Assembly: GCA_947449035.1 (NCBI GenBank)
Contig: CANFQC010000009.1
Span: forward strand, 1 to 62,991
Source: Actinomycetota bacterium
GTDB lineage: Bacteria > Actinomycetota > Actinomycetes > S36-B12
Direction: 5' to 3'
Length of the DNA stretch: 62,991 nucleotides
How positions within the stretch are numbered: position 1 is the first letter of the stretch; each line of letters begins with the position of its first letter. The position numbers and the translations under genes are program-made. The notes below the pieces were generated by a model. That model was given only the letters and a program-made list of their open reading frames with translations. It was not told the DNA's origin and did not search any database. Shown here piece after piece: positions 44,348-53,115 of this stretch.

Positions 44348-44532
44348 CGATTCGCTCCGTTGCGATTCCGGCCCGCCTTGTCGGCGAGCGCTGATCGCCT
44401 AAGCATGCTCCTCACCAGGGCTGATGTCGTCAGGAAATCTCGTGCAAGCGCTTCCGTGTGATCAAGTGCACATGAGGGAATGTGGCCCACGGCACATTGT
44501 TGGTGACCATCGGGTTTTAGTCGTGAACTAGG
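44348..44532 (-). promoter_or_regulatory. Regulatory region of pckG with CRP-like and LacI-like sites
   Basis: 185 bases without a gene. TGTGA-N6-GCACA at 44457-44472 differs by one base from the CRP consensus, and TGCAAGCGCTTCCG at 44443-44456, directly adjacent, differs by one base from the LacI-family TGNAANCGNTTNCA. Both are upstream of pckG, as expected for control by carbon supply. Confidence 0.55.
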
Positions 44533-45084
44533 TCACTTTGGTGCCGTTATTGCCTGTGCGATCAGCCGTGCGTAACCCTTTGCACCGGCGGGCGGTAAGT
44601 GGGTGTGATCGGAGTACAACCAGGACGGATGTGCCTGGGTCGCTGCCTTCCAGTCGATGATCGTGACGCGCCCCACCGGGAAGGCTCGCGCGCATCGACG
44701 AATGGTGTCGTTGTTGACCTTTTCCCAGCTACGAGGCACCGAAATGGTCAGCATGAACACGTGCCGATCCGGCCCGGCGATCTTCACCATGTCCTTGCAG
44801 TCCTCAAGTGAGTAACTGCCATTGGTGCCGAGATGGATCACGACGTTGGTCGGAAGTTTCTTTCCGCGCTTGCGCAGTAGCCCAGGACCAGTCGACGCCT
44901 GGCGACTGACCTTCGCGTCGACAATGTCGACACCCTTCTTCAGGAGCACCCACTTCGCACCCAACTGCACGGAGTCGCCGAGGGTGATGGCATCAAGGCT
45001 CGGGGTCGACTCGGCCGCTGAGGCGGCGGGAGCCAGGGCTGCCGACGCAATGATCAGGCCAGCGACCAGGAGGGGAAGGCGCAT
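44533..45084 (-). CDS. Secreted SGNH-hydrolase-like protein
   Basis: 183 residues with a signal peptide (cleavage near ASA at 23). Blocks of the SGNH fold: ITLGDSVQLGA (Ser38), VVIHLGTNGSY and YSDHTHLPPAG (Asp and His). It resembles the extracytoplasmic domain of OatA-like acyltransferases without the membrane part, so it may acetylate or deacetylate a wall glycan. TACGGT lies six bases before the ATG: predicted leaderless. Confidence 0.8.
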   Translation of the reverse strand: MRLPLLVAGLIIASAALAPAASAAESTPSLDAITLGDSVQLGAKWVLLKKGVDIVDAKVSRQASTGPGLLRKRGKKLPTNVVIHLGTNGSYSLEDCKDMVKIAGPDRHVFMLTISVPRSWEKVNNDTIRRCARAFPVGRVTIIDWKAATQAHPSWLYSDHTHLPPAGAKGYARLIAQAITAPK

Positions 45085-45090
45085 GACTTA

Positions 45091-45096
45091 ACCGTA
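45091..45096 (-). promoter_or_regulatory. -10 element of the SGNH gene
   Basis: TACGGT on the minus strand ends six bases before the ATG at 45084. Confidence 0.55.
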
Positions 45097-45109
45097 CGTC
45101 GCGAATCGA

Positions 45110-47326
45110 CTATTCATCGATAGCGACGGAGCGAAATCTGCGAAGTCTGAGACTATTCGTGACGACGAAGACTGAGGAGAAGGCCATTGCGGCGCCGGCC
45201 ACCATCGGATTGAGTAGACCGGCCATGGCCAGGGGGATCGCCGCGATGTTGTAGGCAAAAGCCCAGAAAAGATTTCCCTTGATGATGCGCAGAGTCCGCC
45301 TCGACAGACGGATGGCATCCACCGCGCCCATTAAGTCACCGCGCACGAGCGTGATGTCAGCGGCCTCGATCGCGGCATCGGTGCCGGTGCCCATCGCCAA
45401 TCCAAGATCGGCTAGAGCAAGTGCGGCCGCGTCATTGACGCCATCACCGGCCATTGCAACGACATCACCCCGACTCTGCAGCCCTGAGATGAGTCGAGCC
45501 TTCTCATCAGGGAGTACTTCGGCAATGACTTCCTCGATGCCTACCTCAGCGGCAACAGCGGCGGCCGCCCTCGGATTGTCACCGGTGAGCAGCACGGGGC
45601 GGAGCCCAAGTGCACGAAGGCCGGCGATTGCCCGGGCGCTCTCCGGCTTCACAGTGTCCGAGACGATCGCGAAACCCGCAGGCTCGCCATCAATGGCGAT
45701 ACCGATGACCGTACGGCCGAGATCCTCATGCACGTGCATGGCAGTCAAAGCCTTCGAATCGAAGAGCACCGACCATTGATCCGCGAGCCATGCCGGGCGA
45801 CCGGCTGCCACCGAATGACCTTCGACAACTCCGCTGACGCCAAGACCTCTCACTGAAGCAAAGCCTTCGACCGGAGGCAGAGACTCCCCTGCCCCCATGG
45901 CGATCGCCCTGCCCACCGGATGCTCAGACGCAGCCTCAAGCGCACCGGCCAGCCGAAGTACCTCATGGGGTGCGTGCATCCCTAGCGGTATGACATCGAT
46001 CAGTGACATTCGTCCGGTCGTAATCGTGCCGGTCTTGTCGAGCACGAAGGTATCGACGCGGCGAGTCGACTCAAGAATCTGCGGCCCCTTGATCACGATG
46101 CCGAGTTGCGCGGCACGACCGGTGCCGACGAGCAGTGCGGTCGGCGTAGCCAGCCCGAGCGCGCAGGGGCAGGCAATGATCAGCACCGACACAGCGGCGG
46201 TGAACGCAGCAGTCGCACTGTGCCCGGTGAGAAGCCAGCCGGCCAGGGTAAGCAGTGACAGGCCGATGACAATCGGGACGAAGATCGTCGCGACGCGATC
46301 AGCCAGGCGCTGCACAGGCGCCTTACCTGTTTGCGCCTGCTCGACCATGCGAGCAATTCGCGCAAGTTGCGTGTCACCACCGACTTCAGTTGTACTCACG
46401 ATGAGTCGCCCGCCTGCATTGATGGTCGCGCCGATGACCGCATCGCCTGGCCCCACGTCGACCGGCACCGGCTCTCCGGTGAGCAGGGAGTTATCGACCG
46501 CTGACTCACCTTCGACCACAACGCCGTCAGTGGCGACCTTCTCCCCCGGTCGCACGACAAACAAATCGCCGACGGCGAGCTCCGTCACCGAAATGCGAAT
46601 CTCGACTCCATCGCGCAGCACCGCGACATCCTTGGCACCGAGTGTCAGCAACGCCTTAAGTGCAGCGCCGGAACGAGCTTTCGCGCGCACTTCCAAGTAG
46701 CGCCCGAGAAGAATGAAGACCGTGACTGCCGAGGCGACCTCGAAGTAGATCTCGACATTTCCGGACTCGGACGGCAGCCACGCGAAGTCCATTGTCATGC
46801 CAACCATGCCGGCTCCGCCGAAGAACAGCGCGTACAACGACCACGCGTAAGCAGCGATAACTCCGAGCGAGATCAAGGTGTCCATGGTGACCGCGCCGTG
46901 ACGAAGGTTCGTCCAGGTCGCACGATGGAAGGGCCATGCCCCCCATGTCACGATAGGAGTCGCGAGCACCAATGAGATCCACTGCCAGTAATCGAACTGC
47001 AGTGCAGGCACCATCGCCATGAGAACTACAGGAATGGTCAAGATCGCGGAGATGATCAGACGCTGACGCAGGCTGCGAAGTTCACGGTCATCGCCTGCTG
47101 CAGCACTGACCGCATCAACCTCGTGCAGTGAGGCCGTATACCCGGTGTCGGCAATGGTCTCGATTGCTCGTTCGACGCTGATGCCCTGAGGCAGCACCAC
47201 GTGCGCCTTCTCAGTCGCGCAGTTCACCGTGGCGACCACGCCGGGCAACTTGTTGAGCTTCTTCTCGATACTCATGGCGCAGGAAGTACAGGTCATACCG
47301 CCGATATCGAGATCAACCTCAGTCAC
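45110..47326 (-). CDS. copA: Copper-translocating P-type ATPase
   Basis: About 738 residues from the GTG at 47326 (AAGGAG eight bases before; an ATG at 47341 is the alternative). One HMA domain (GGMTCTSCAMS), then eight membrane segments with CPCALGLATP, actuator TGEPVPV, phosphorylation site DKTGTI and GDGVNDAAAL. It exports Cu(I) from the cytoplasm. It is the second gene of an operon with csoR, 52 bases apart. Confidence 0.93.
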   Translation of the reverse strand: MTEVDLDIGGMTCTSCAMSIEKKLNKLPGVVATVNCATEKAHVVLPQGISVERAIETIADTGYTASLHEVDAVSAAAGDDRELRSLRQRLIISAILTIPVVLMAMVPALQFDYWQWISLVLATPIVTWGAWPFHRATWTNLRHGAVTMDTLISLGVIAAYAWSLYALFFGGAGMVGMTMDFAWLPSESGNVEIYFEVASAVTVFILLGRYLEVRAKARSGAALKALLTLGAKDVAVLRDGVEIRISVTELAVGDLFVVRPGEKVATDGVVVEGESAVDNSLLTGEPVPVDVGPGDAVIGATINAGGRLIVSTTEVGGDTQLARIARMVEQAQTGKAPVQRLADRVATIFVPIVIGLSLLTLAGWLLTGHSATAAFTAAVSVLIIACPCALGLATPTALLVGTGRAAQLGIVIKGPQILESTRRVDTFVLDKTGTITTGRMSLIDVIPLGMHAPHEVLRLAGALEAASEHPVGRAIAMGAGESLPPVEGFASVRGLGVSGVVEGHSVAAGRPAWLADQWSVLFDSKALTAMHVHEDLGRTVIGIAIDGEPAGFAIVSDTVKPESARAIAGLRALGLRPVLLTGDNPRAAAAVAAEVGIEEVIAEVLPDEKARLISGLQSRGDVVAMAGDGVNDAAALALADLGLAMGTGTDAAIEAADITLVRGDLMGAVDAIRLSRRTLRIIKGNLFWAFAYNIAAIPLAMAGLLNPMVAGAAMAFSSVFVVTNSLRLRRFRSVAIDE

Positions 47327-47378
47327 CGAGTACTCCTTCATCACTGCCGGATAACGCCGGCCCGCGCCCACCTATTCC

Positions 47379-47670
<292 letters not shown>

Positions 47671-47736
47671 GCACCTTTCCGACAGAAGAACGCCCGGGCG
47701 ACACTCCACCGATAGCTGCGCAAGCCCTTGTAATCG

Positions 47737-47840
47737 GCGGTGGTGGCGGCGATTCTGCAGCGGCAGCAGCTTCCTACATCGTTCACCCATCCAAGTAGAG
47801 CGGGAACTACACCGTGCTTGGCGGTGACGAGGTGCGATTC
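47737..47840 (+). pseudogene. Decayed copy of the neighbouring secreted-protein gene
   Basis: The stretch with GAGCGGGAACTACACCGTGC and GGTGACGAGGTGCGA closely matches 48117-48165 inside the intact gene, and GCAGCGGCAGCAGC before it matches its signal-peptide region. A TAG interrupts the frame, there is no start, and similarity ends at about 47840. The rest of 47671-48004 shows nothing else recognisable. Confidence 0.65.
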
Positions 47841-48004
47841 GTCTAACGCCAATCATGGATACTCCTGCCCGGCACTTCACCTGAGTCACACCTGTCGCAA
47901 CCTGAGCAATCTCCAGGGTCACGCTTGAGCTCCATCGCGGAGTGAGTACATTCTCGGCACGGCAATGTGGCGCACTGTTCGAAATCGACCTTGAGGACAC
48001 GTAC

Positions 48005-48550
48005 ATGCGGAAACGACGGATTGTGGCAGCGATAGCGTCGACAGCGTTGGCGACGGGGCTCGGGTTCGGAGGCGCATCTGCAGCGGCTGCCGCCACGTAC
48101 GTGGTCAACGCCTGCCAGCAGAGCGGGAACTACACGCTGCTTGTCGGTGACGAGGTGCGAACGATCATTCCGGCGAGCACCGGCGGCCAGTGTTCCGCTT
48201 CCATCACCCACGACACATATCTTGCGGAATTTTCGGGCTCGGACGGCTCCATTTGTTTCATCTGGCAAGCCGAAGCGGGCGCCGAATTCGAGTCCACCTA
48301 CGGCAACATCACCTTGACCATACGTGAGGACGACGGCCCCGCGACTCTTGGCCAAATTGCCGCAGATGGCTCGGCGTGCGGATGGGGCTCTCCCGCGGCG
48401 CCCGCTATCCCGATGTGGCAACAAGCAATCGGGCGCGCGTCAGCAACGGCCACTTGCCCTGACGGCTACACCGGCTCCTGGGACACCTGGCCCAACGGCG
48501 GCACGGGTGGCTACGTCTGTAATCGGTTCGTCCCCTTCTACGGAAACTGA
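48005..48550 (+). CDS. Secreted protein with C-terminal Cys/Trp domain, paralogue 1
   Basis: 181 residues; ATG at 48005 after GAGGA. Signal peptide (MRKRRIVAAIASTALATGLG to AAAA, about 30). The middle has paired Cys (NACQQSG, GGQCSAS, SICFIWQ, SACGWG). The C-terminal 40 residues (IGRASATATCPDGYTGSWDT, then WPNGGTGGYVCNRFV) recur in the next gene. Likely an extracellular disulfide-bonded protein; function unknown. Confidence 0.8.
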   Translation: MRKRRIVAAIASTALATGLGFGGASAAAAATYVVNACQQSGNYTLLVGDEVRTIIPASTGGQCSASITHDTYLAEFSGSDGSICFIWQAEAGAEFESTYGNITLTIREDDGPATLGQIAADGSACGWGSPAAPAIPMWQQAIGRASATATCPDGYTGSWDTWPNGGTGGYVCNRFVPFYGN

Positions 48551-48743
48551 GCATCGACTAGCTCTTACCTCTCGGCGGTACTTCATTGCCGCCAGGGAAC
48601 GTGCCTGAGATAGGTGTGTCGCAGACGCAGGGGTACCCCTAAAAGGTGCTGCACAAGTGTGCCGCCGCCGCCGGTGTCCGCTAAATTCCCCTGATCGTGC
48701 CCATGGGGGCCGATGTTTAACTCTGGTGCTGAGGAGGGTTCTG

Positions 48744-49373
48744 ATGCGGATGCGAGGGATTCTGGCCGCTACGGCGGCAACGGTGCTGGTGGCGGGGCTG
48801 GGGGTTGTTGGGGCGACGCCCGCGTTCGCCATCCCACTTCAGGAAATCACGTCTCTTGGACCTGGGTCGGCGCCATCATCGCTGGTGGTCTCGTGGACTG
48901 CTGACAACACCGAGAATCAGGTCTACGTGGGAATCGCGCTGGCCGGTGCCTTCAGCCCCTCAAATCCGTGTGACTGGGCAAATTGGGACACGGCGGCCTC
49001 CAACCCGGACAACCATGTTGGCTACTTCTACCAAGGTGATGTGTCGTCGAACCCGCTTGAGTTCACCTCATACGTCGACTGGAACTCTTCTTCTTCGATT
49101 GCCGTCGAGCCGTCTACGGAGTACGTAGCCTGCTACTTCGGCTACCTCGACGGCGTTTATGCGAATCTCGGAAGTGGATCTCCCGTTTACGGCATGAGCA
49201 GCGGTTCTGGTGCCAGCGGTGCGCGCCCCATCTGGTTCCTGGCGGTCGGCCGTGCGTCGGCGGATGCGACCTGCCCGCGCGACTACACGCCGTCATGGGC
49301 GCAGTGGCCGAATGCCGGAACGGGCGGCTGGGTCTGCAACCGTGAGGTCTTCGCGGACGAACCCCTGTCCTAG
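48744..49373 (+). CDS. Secreted protein with C-terminal Cys/Trp domain, paralogue 2
   Basis: 209 residues; ATG at 48744 after GAGGAG. Signal peptide to about 28 (ATPAFA). The body (beta-rich, with SLVVSWTADNTENQVYVGIA and YVACYFGYLDG) does not resemble paralogue 1, but the end (VGRASADATCPRDYTPSWAQ, then WPNAGTGGWVCNREV) does. The shared tail therefore acts as a module on different bodies. Function unknown. Confidence 0.8.
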   Translation: MRMRGILAATAATVLVAGLGVVGATPAFAIPLQEITSLGPGSAPSSLVVSWTADNTENQVYVGIALAGAFSPSNPCDWANWDTAASNPDNHVGYFYQGDVSSNPLEFTSYVDWNSSSSIAVEPSTEYVACYFGYLDGVYANLGSGSPVYGMSSGSGASGARPIWFLAVGRASADATCPRDYTPSWAQWPNAGTGGWVCNREVFADEPLS

Positions 49374-49453
49374 TCCTCAGCCCTGACAGCGACGGCATCA
49401 GCCCTTCGGGGGTGGTGCCGCCGCTTCCTTTCACGGGCCACGGTCCCGCCCGC

Positions 49454-49459
49454 TACCGT
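49454..49459 (+). promoter_or_regulatory. -10 element of the MFS-S51-trmB operon
   Basis: TACCGT ends six bases before the GTG at 49466. Confidence 0.55.
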
Positions 49460-49465
49460 GGTCGG

Positions 49466-50710
49466 GTGAGTGATCAGGCAAGTGTCGGCGTCTCGCACGG
49501 GGATGCCCTCTTCGCCCGCGGCTCGCACTTCACTCCCTATCTCGCCACAGGGCTGATCGCCCGCACCGCGACCGAGGCGGCCAGCCCCGCCGTCCTTCTC
49601 ACAGCCATTGCCCTCCTCGGAAAAGCCTCGACAGGCTCCTATCTCGTCGCGGCGCTGACGGTTGCGGCGGCTCTTACCGGTCCGGTCGCCGGCGCACTGA
49701 TCGATCGCAGCCACAACCCTCGCGCCTCGTTCGTCGTCGGCATGGGTCTGCTGGCGGGCGGTCTGCTCGGCCTGGTGCTGACTATCGGTCACGCCCCGGT
49801 GCCATTGCTGATGACTTTCTCCTTCGTTGCCGGCCTCGGTTTCCCTGCGGTGACAGGTGCCTGGAGCGCGCAAATGCCCACGATGGTCTCTCCTGCCAAC
49901 CTGCATCGCGGCTACTCGATCGATGCCGGCACCTACAGCATCGCCGCGATCATCGGGCCGCCGGCGGCTGCGGCGATGCTCTACATCTCTGACCGTGCGC
50001 CCATCTGGCTGCCGATCGTCCTGCTCGTCATCGCCATCGCACTGCTGCGCTTCGTGCCTCTGAAGTCCGCAGTGCACCATCACGAGGGCGAACGGCCCAC
50101 GTTGGTGGAGGATCTCAAGCACGGCATCGAGACGATCCTGCATCGCGCCTCACTTCGGCGATCCACATTCATCACGACCCTGGGATTCGCGGGACAGGCC
50201 GCACTCTTCATCAGTGCGCCGCTACTCTCGCAACACCTCACGAATTCACTGACGTTCACAGGCGTGATCCTCGGCTTCAACGCAGCGGGCGGAGTCACAG
50301 CGGCACTGGTGATAACTCGAGTTCCGATTCGGCGACCTGACCTGCTAGTCATCATGACCATGTTCATCTCGATGCTTTCTCTGCTTCTGATCGCCGTCGC
50401 ACCCGTGCTATGGGTGGTGCTGCTCGGCGCCTTCATCATGGGTGCCACGGATGCACCGATGCTCTCGGCGATGTACCTCGTGCGCAATCGCGAATCATCG
50501 CCGCGCGTGCGTGCTCAGGTGTTCTCGACAGCTGCCAGCCTTCGCACTGCTGCCTTCGGTCTCGCCGCTGCGCTGTTCGGCACGCTGCTCGTGCATGGCA
50601 CGACTTTCGTCCTGCTCGTCGGAGTCGCTATGCACCTACTCGCGCTAGTCGTGGGTCTGGCGATCGGCCCACCATTGGCCTGGCATCGCCTCCGTAAGGT
50701 TGAGGCATGA
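49466..50710 (+). CDS. MFS transporter
   Basis: 414 residues from the GTG at 49466, which follows TACCGT by six bases (leaderless). About twelve membrane segments; PVAGALIDRSHNPRAS is a motif-A-like loop. Substrate unknown. Its stop overlaps the start of the S51 gene (ATGA), forming an operon of three. Confidence 0.85.
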   Translation: MSDQASVGVSHGDALFARGSHFTPYLATGLIARTATEAASPAVLLTAIALLGKASTGSYLVAALTVAAALTGPVAGALIDRSHNPRASFVVGMGLLAGGLLGLVLTIGHAPVPLLMTFSFVAGLGFPAVTGAWSAQMPTMVSPANLHRGYSIDAGTYSIAAIIGPPAAAAMLYISDRAPIWLPIVLLVIAIALLRFVPLKSAVHHHEGERPTLVEDLKHGIETILHRASLRRSTFITTLGFAGQAALFISAPLLSQHLTNSLTFTGVILGFNAAGGVTAALVITRVPIRRPDLLVIMTMFISMLSLLLIAVAPVLWVVLLGAFIMGATDAPMLSAMYLVRNRESSPRVRAQVFSTAASLRTAAFGLAAALFGTLLVHGTTFVLLVGVAMHLLALVVGLAIGPPLAWHRLRKVEA

Positions 50711-51423
50711 CACCCGGTCGCATCGCCCTCGTCGGCAGTGGCGAGTATCTGCCCGTCATGCAGGAGACCGAGGCGTGGCTCCTCGAGGGTCGGCCGAAGC
50801 GATTCGTGCAGCTGGCAACGGCCGCTGCTCCTGAGGGCGACACGTCCCTGACGAGATGGCATGAGCTCGGTCGCGAGTCGGCTGATCGACTTGGCGTTGA
50901 GCAGGTCGTGGTCGATATACGCAAGCGCCCTGATGCCGACGAGGATCGCTGGGTTGACGCCATCAAGGGCGCCGGGCTCATCTACCTGTCAGGTGGCAAT
51001 CCCGGGTACCTCGCGAAGACGCTGCGGGGATCGCGTGCCTGGCGAGCGATCAAGGACGAATGGCTGGCGGGTGCGTCAGTTGCAGGGTGCAGCGCCGGCG
51101 CCATGGCGCTGTGCGGCTACGTGCCCGACTTCAGACACCCGAGCAAGGGCGGCGAGGACGGCCTCAATCTCATTCCCGACCTCCGGGTACTCCCGCACTT
51201 CGATCGTTACGGCAAGTGGATCCCCGATTTCGCCATGAAGCCACTCGTCACCGATGGTGCGCAGGTCGTCGGCATCGATGAGGACACAGCGCTTCTCGGC
51301 GAGATGGATGACTCGGGCACCTGGCTCTTTCGCCCCCGCGGTCGCCAGTCGGCCTGGCGTATCGAGGCCGATCGCAAGTACCGGGTGAACAGCCCCCTCG
51401 AACTGCGTGTGCCGCGTGTCTGA
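50707..51423 (+). CDS. Peptidase S51-family protein (cyanophycinase/dipeptidase E fold)
   Basis: 238 residues. Nucleophile Ser129 in VAGCSAGAMAL; LIYLSGGNPGYL and LRVLPHFDRY fit the family. Members cleave Asp dipeptides or cyanophycin-like bonds; this one's substrate is not predictable. It is coupled to the MFS gene (ATGA) and overlaps trmB. Confidence 0.82.
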   Translation: MTPGRIALVGSGEYLPVMQETEAWLLEGRPKRFVQLATAAAPEGDTSLTRWHELGRESADRLGVEQVVVDIRKRPDADEDRWVDAIKGAGLIYLSGGNPGYLAKTLRGSRAWRAIKDEWLAGASVAGCSAGAMALCGYVPDFRHPSKGGEDGLNLIPDLRVLPHFDRYGKWIPDFAMKPLVTDGAQVVGIDEDTALLGEMDDSGTWLFRPRGRQSAWRIEADRKYRVNSPLELRVPRV

Positions 51424-52105
51424 CTCGCCTGAAGTCGCGGCGGCTGAGTTCCATCACGCGCACATTCGCACCTTTAAGCCACGCCGCGGTCGCGTGACTC
51501 AGAAGCAGAACGCGGCGCTCACGAATCTCAACGGCCCGATCATCACCGTCACTGACCAACTGCTCGACTTCGCTGATATCTGGCCCGGCCTTGACGATGT
51601 GGTCATCGAGATTGGTTTCGGCACAGGTACCGCAACAGTTGCCATGGCGATGGCAGATCGCACGACCGGCCTCCTTGCCATCGACGTGCATACTCCGGGA
51701 GTCGGCGAGCTTCTGCATCGCATTGACGAGGAAGCCCTCACACAGGTGCGTGTTATCGAAGGCGACGCAGTGGTCGTGCTCAAGCAGATGATCCCGCCAC
51801 ACTCACTCGCCGGCGTACGCCTTTACTTTCCTGACCCGTGGCCCAAGGCCCGTCATCACAAGCGTCGCATCGTGCAGCCTGAGTACGCCGCTCTGATCGC
51901 AACTCTCGTGCGCCCTGGCGGCTTCTGGCACCTGGCAACCGACATCGTTGACTATGCCGAGCAGATGATCGAGGTCCTGGGTGCCTCACCTGTTTGGGCG
52001 GGTGGCCCGATCGATCGTCCGACTTATCGCCCCGTGACGAAATACGAATCGATTGCCCTCGACGCAGGTAGGCCGATCACCGACCTGTTGTATAGGCGCG
52101 TCTAG
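51416..52105 (+). CDS. trmB: tRNA (guanine-N7)-methyltransferase
   Basis: 229 residues from the GTG at 51416, overlapping the S51 stop. SAM site VIEIGFGTGTATVAMA, the family's RLYFPDPWPKARHHKRRIVQ and TDIVDYAE. It methylates G46 of tRNAs. Its TAG and the TAG of the convergent DUF4436 gene share the same CTAG. Confidence 0.93.
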   Translation: MSDSPEVAAAEFHHAHIRTFKPRRGRVTQKQNAALTNLNGPIITVTDQLLDFADIWPGLDDVVIEIGFGTGTATVAMAMADRTTGLLAIDVHTPGVGELLHRIDEEALTQVRVIEGDAVVVLKQMIPPHSLAGVRLYFPDPWPKARHHKRRIVQPEYAALIATLVRPGGFWHLATDIVDYAEQMIEVLGASPVWAGGPIDRPTYRPVTKYESIALDAGRPITDLLYRRV

Positions 52106-53040
52106 TTGTCATCGTGCAGGGCGTTGAGCTCTGCCTTCTTCGCACGCGTCCAGGTGATCGCCGACAAGATCATGGCGGCCATTGCTGCCAGCAGAACCCA
52201 CAGGAACAGCAGGATGTCGATCGACGCACCGATCGGCGGAGCGTTGGGCAGTGAGTTGCGCAGCAAGGGCAGCGCAAAGAGCAGGGAGCCCAGCCAGCCG
52301 AGCAGGGCGACCTCCATGCGACGACGACCCGAGGAAACGAGCAGCGCAATGAAGAGTGCAACAGCTGCGAGGGCGGTCATGGTGATGAGCAGCACTATCG
52401 CGAACAGCTTCGTGCTGAAGGCACGCACGACTTCGATCGAGACTTGCGCTCCATCTTCCATTGACGTGGGCATATCGAGTGAGACATCCCAGCCGGAGAG
52501 CCCTCCCCCGCCATACGTGCCGACGGGGATGGGACCGATAACTGTCCAGGCGCCGCCGGTCTCGCGCTGCACATTTTCTGCCCGCACGTAGAGGTCGGAG
52601 TTATAGCTGTCGAAGGGATAACTGCTCACTGAGCCGTCGGCGCCGAGAATCACCTGCGCCGCGCCGAGATGGCTTCCCTGCGGGTAGTAGAACTCCTGAT
52701 TGCCCTCGGTCGTGGCGACGGTAATGCGAGTGTTCTGGAGCAACGTGTCGCTATCGCTATTGACGTAGTCCGTGCCCAGCGCGTTGAAAACCAGTCGAGC
52801 AGTCATCGTGTTCGTCGCAGCCTCGAGCGAGAGTGGCTGAATGGTCACCGATATTCCTGGAGCGGAGGGAACGTCCAGGCCGCCGGTCGTGTTGAGGTCG
52901 CCCTCGTTCTCATACGCAATGGATACCGCCAGAATTGCCGCGAAAAGCACCACCAAGGCGATGATCGTGCTGCGCCAGCCTTTGCGAGAGAGCGGGCGCG
53001 GCTGCGGATGAAGCAGCCACTCACTTCGACTCTTGGTCAT
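52102..53040 (-). CDS. DUF4436 family membrane protein
   Basis: 312 residues from the ATG at 53040. One N-terminal membrane segment (about 23-43), an extracytoplasmic beta-rich region (about 50-210) and three C-terminal membrane segments. It fits DUF4436, an actinobacterial family; function unknown. Confidence 0.8.
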   Translation of the reverse strand: MTKSRSEWLLHPQPRPLSRKGWRSTIIALVVLFAAILAVSIAYENEGDLNTTGGLDVPSAPGISVTIQPLSLEAATNTMTARLVFNALGTDYVNSDSDTLLQNTRITVATTEGNQEFYYPQGSHLGAAQVILGADGSVSSYPFDSYNSDLYVRAENVQRETGGAWTVIGPIPVGTYGGGGLSGWDVSLDMPTSMEDGAQVSIEVVRAFSTKLFAIVLLITMTALAAVALFIALLVSSGRRRMEVALLGWLGSLLFALPLLRNSLPNAPPIGASIDILLFLWVLLAAMAAMILSAITWTRAKKAELNALHDDN

Positions 53041-53068
53041 CGCCTCACCCTTCGCCAACACAAGGAAA

Positions 53069-53100
53069 CGCGACGCACTGTATCTCTCCAGTGCGTCGCG
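53069..53100 (-). terminator. Intrinsic terminator of the thiolase gene
   Basis: CGCGACGCACTG, eight-base loop, CAGTGCGTCGCG: a perfect 12-bp stem, followed on the minus strand by a T-containing tail (TTTCCTT). Confidence 0.85.
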
Positions 53101-53115
53101 TCCTTGGTGAATCGC

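Noticed and set aside
45279-45779. 166-residue Ser-rich frame opposite copA
   Set aside because: A shadow of the conserved P-type ATPase frame; no ribosome site or signal.
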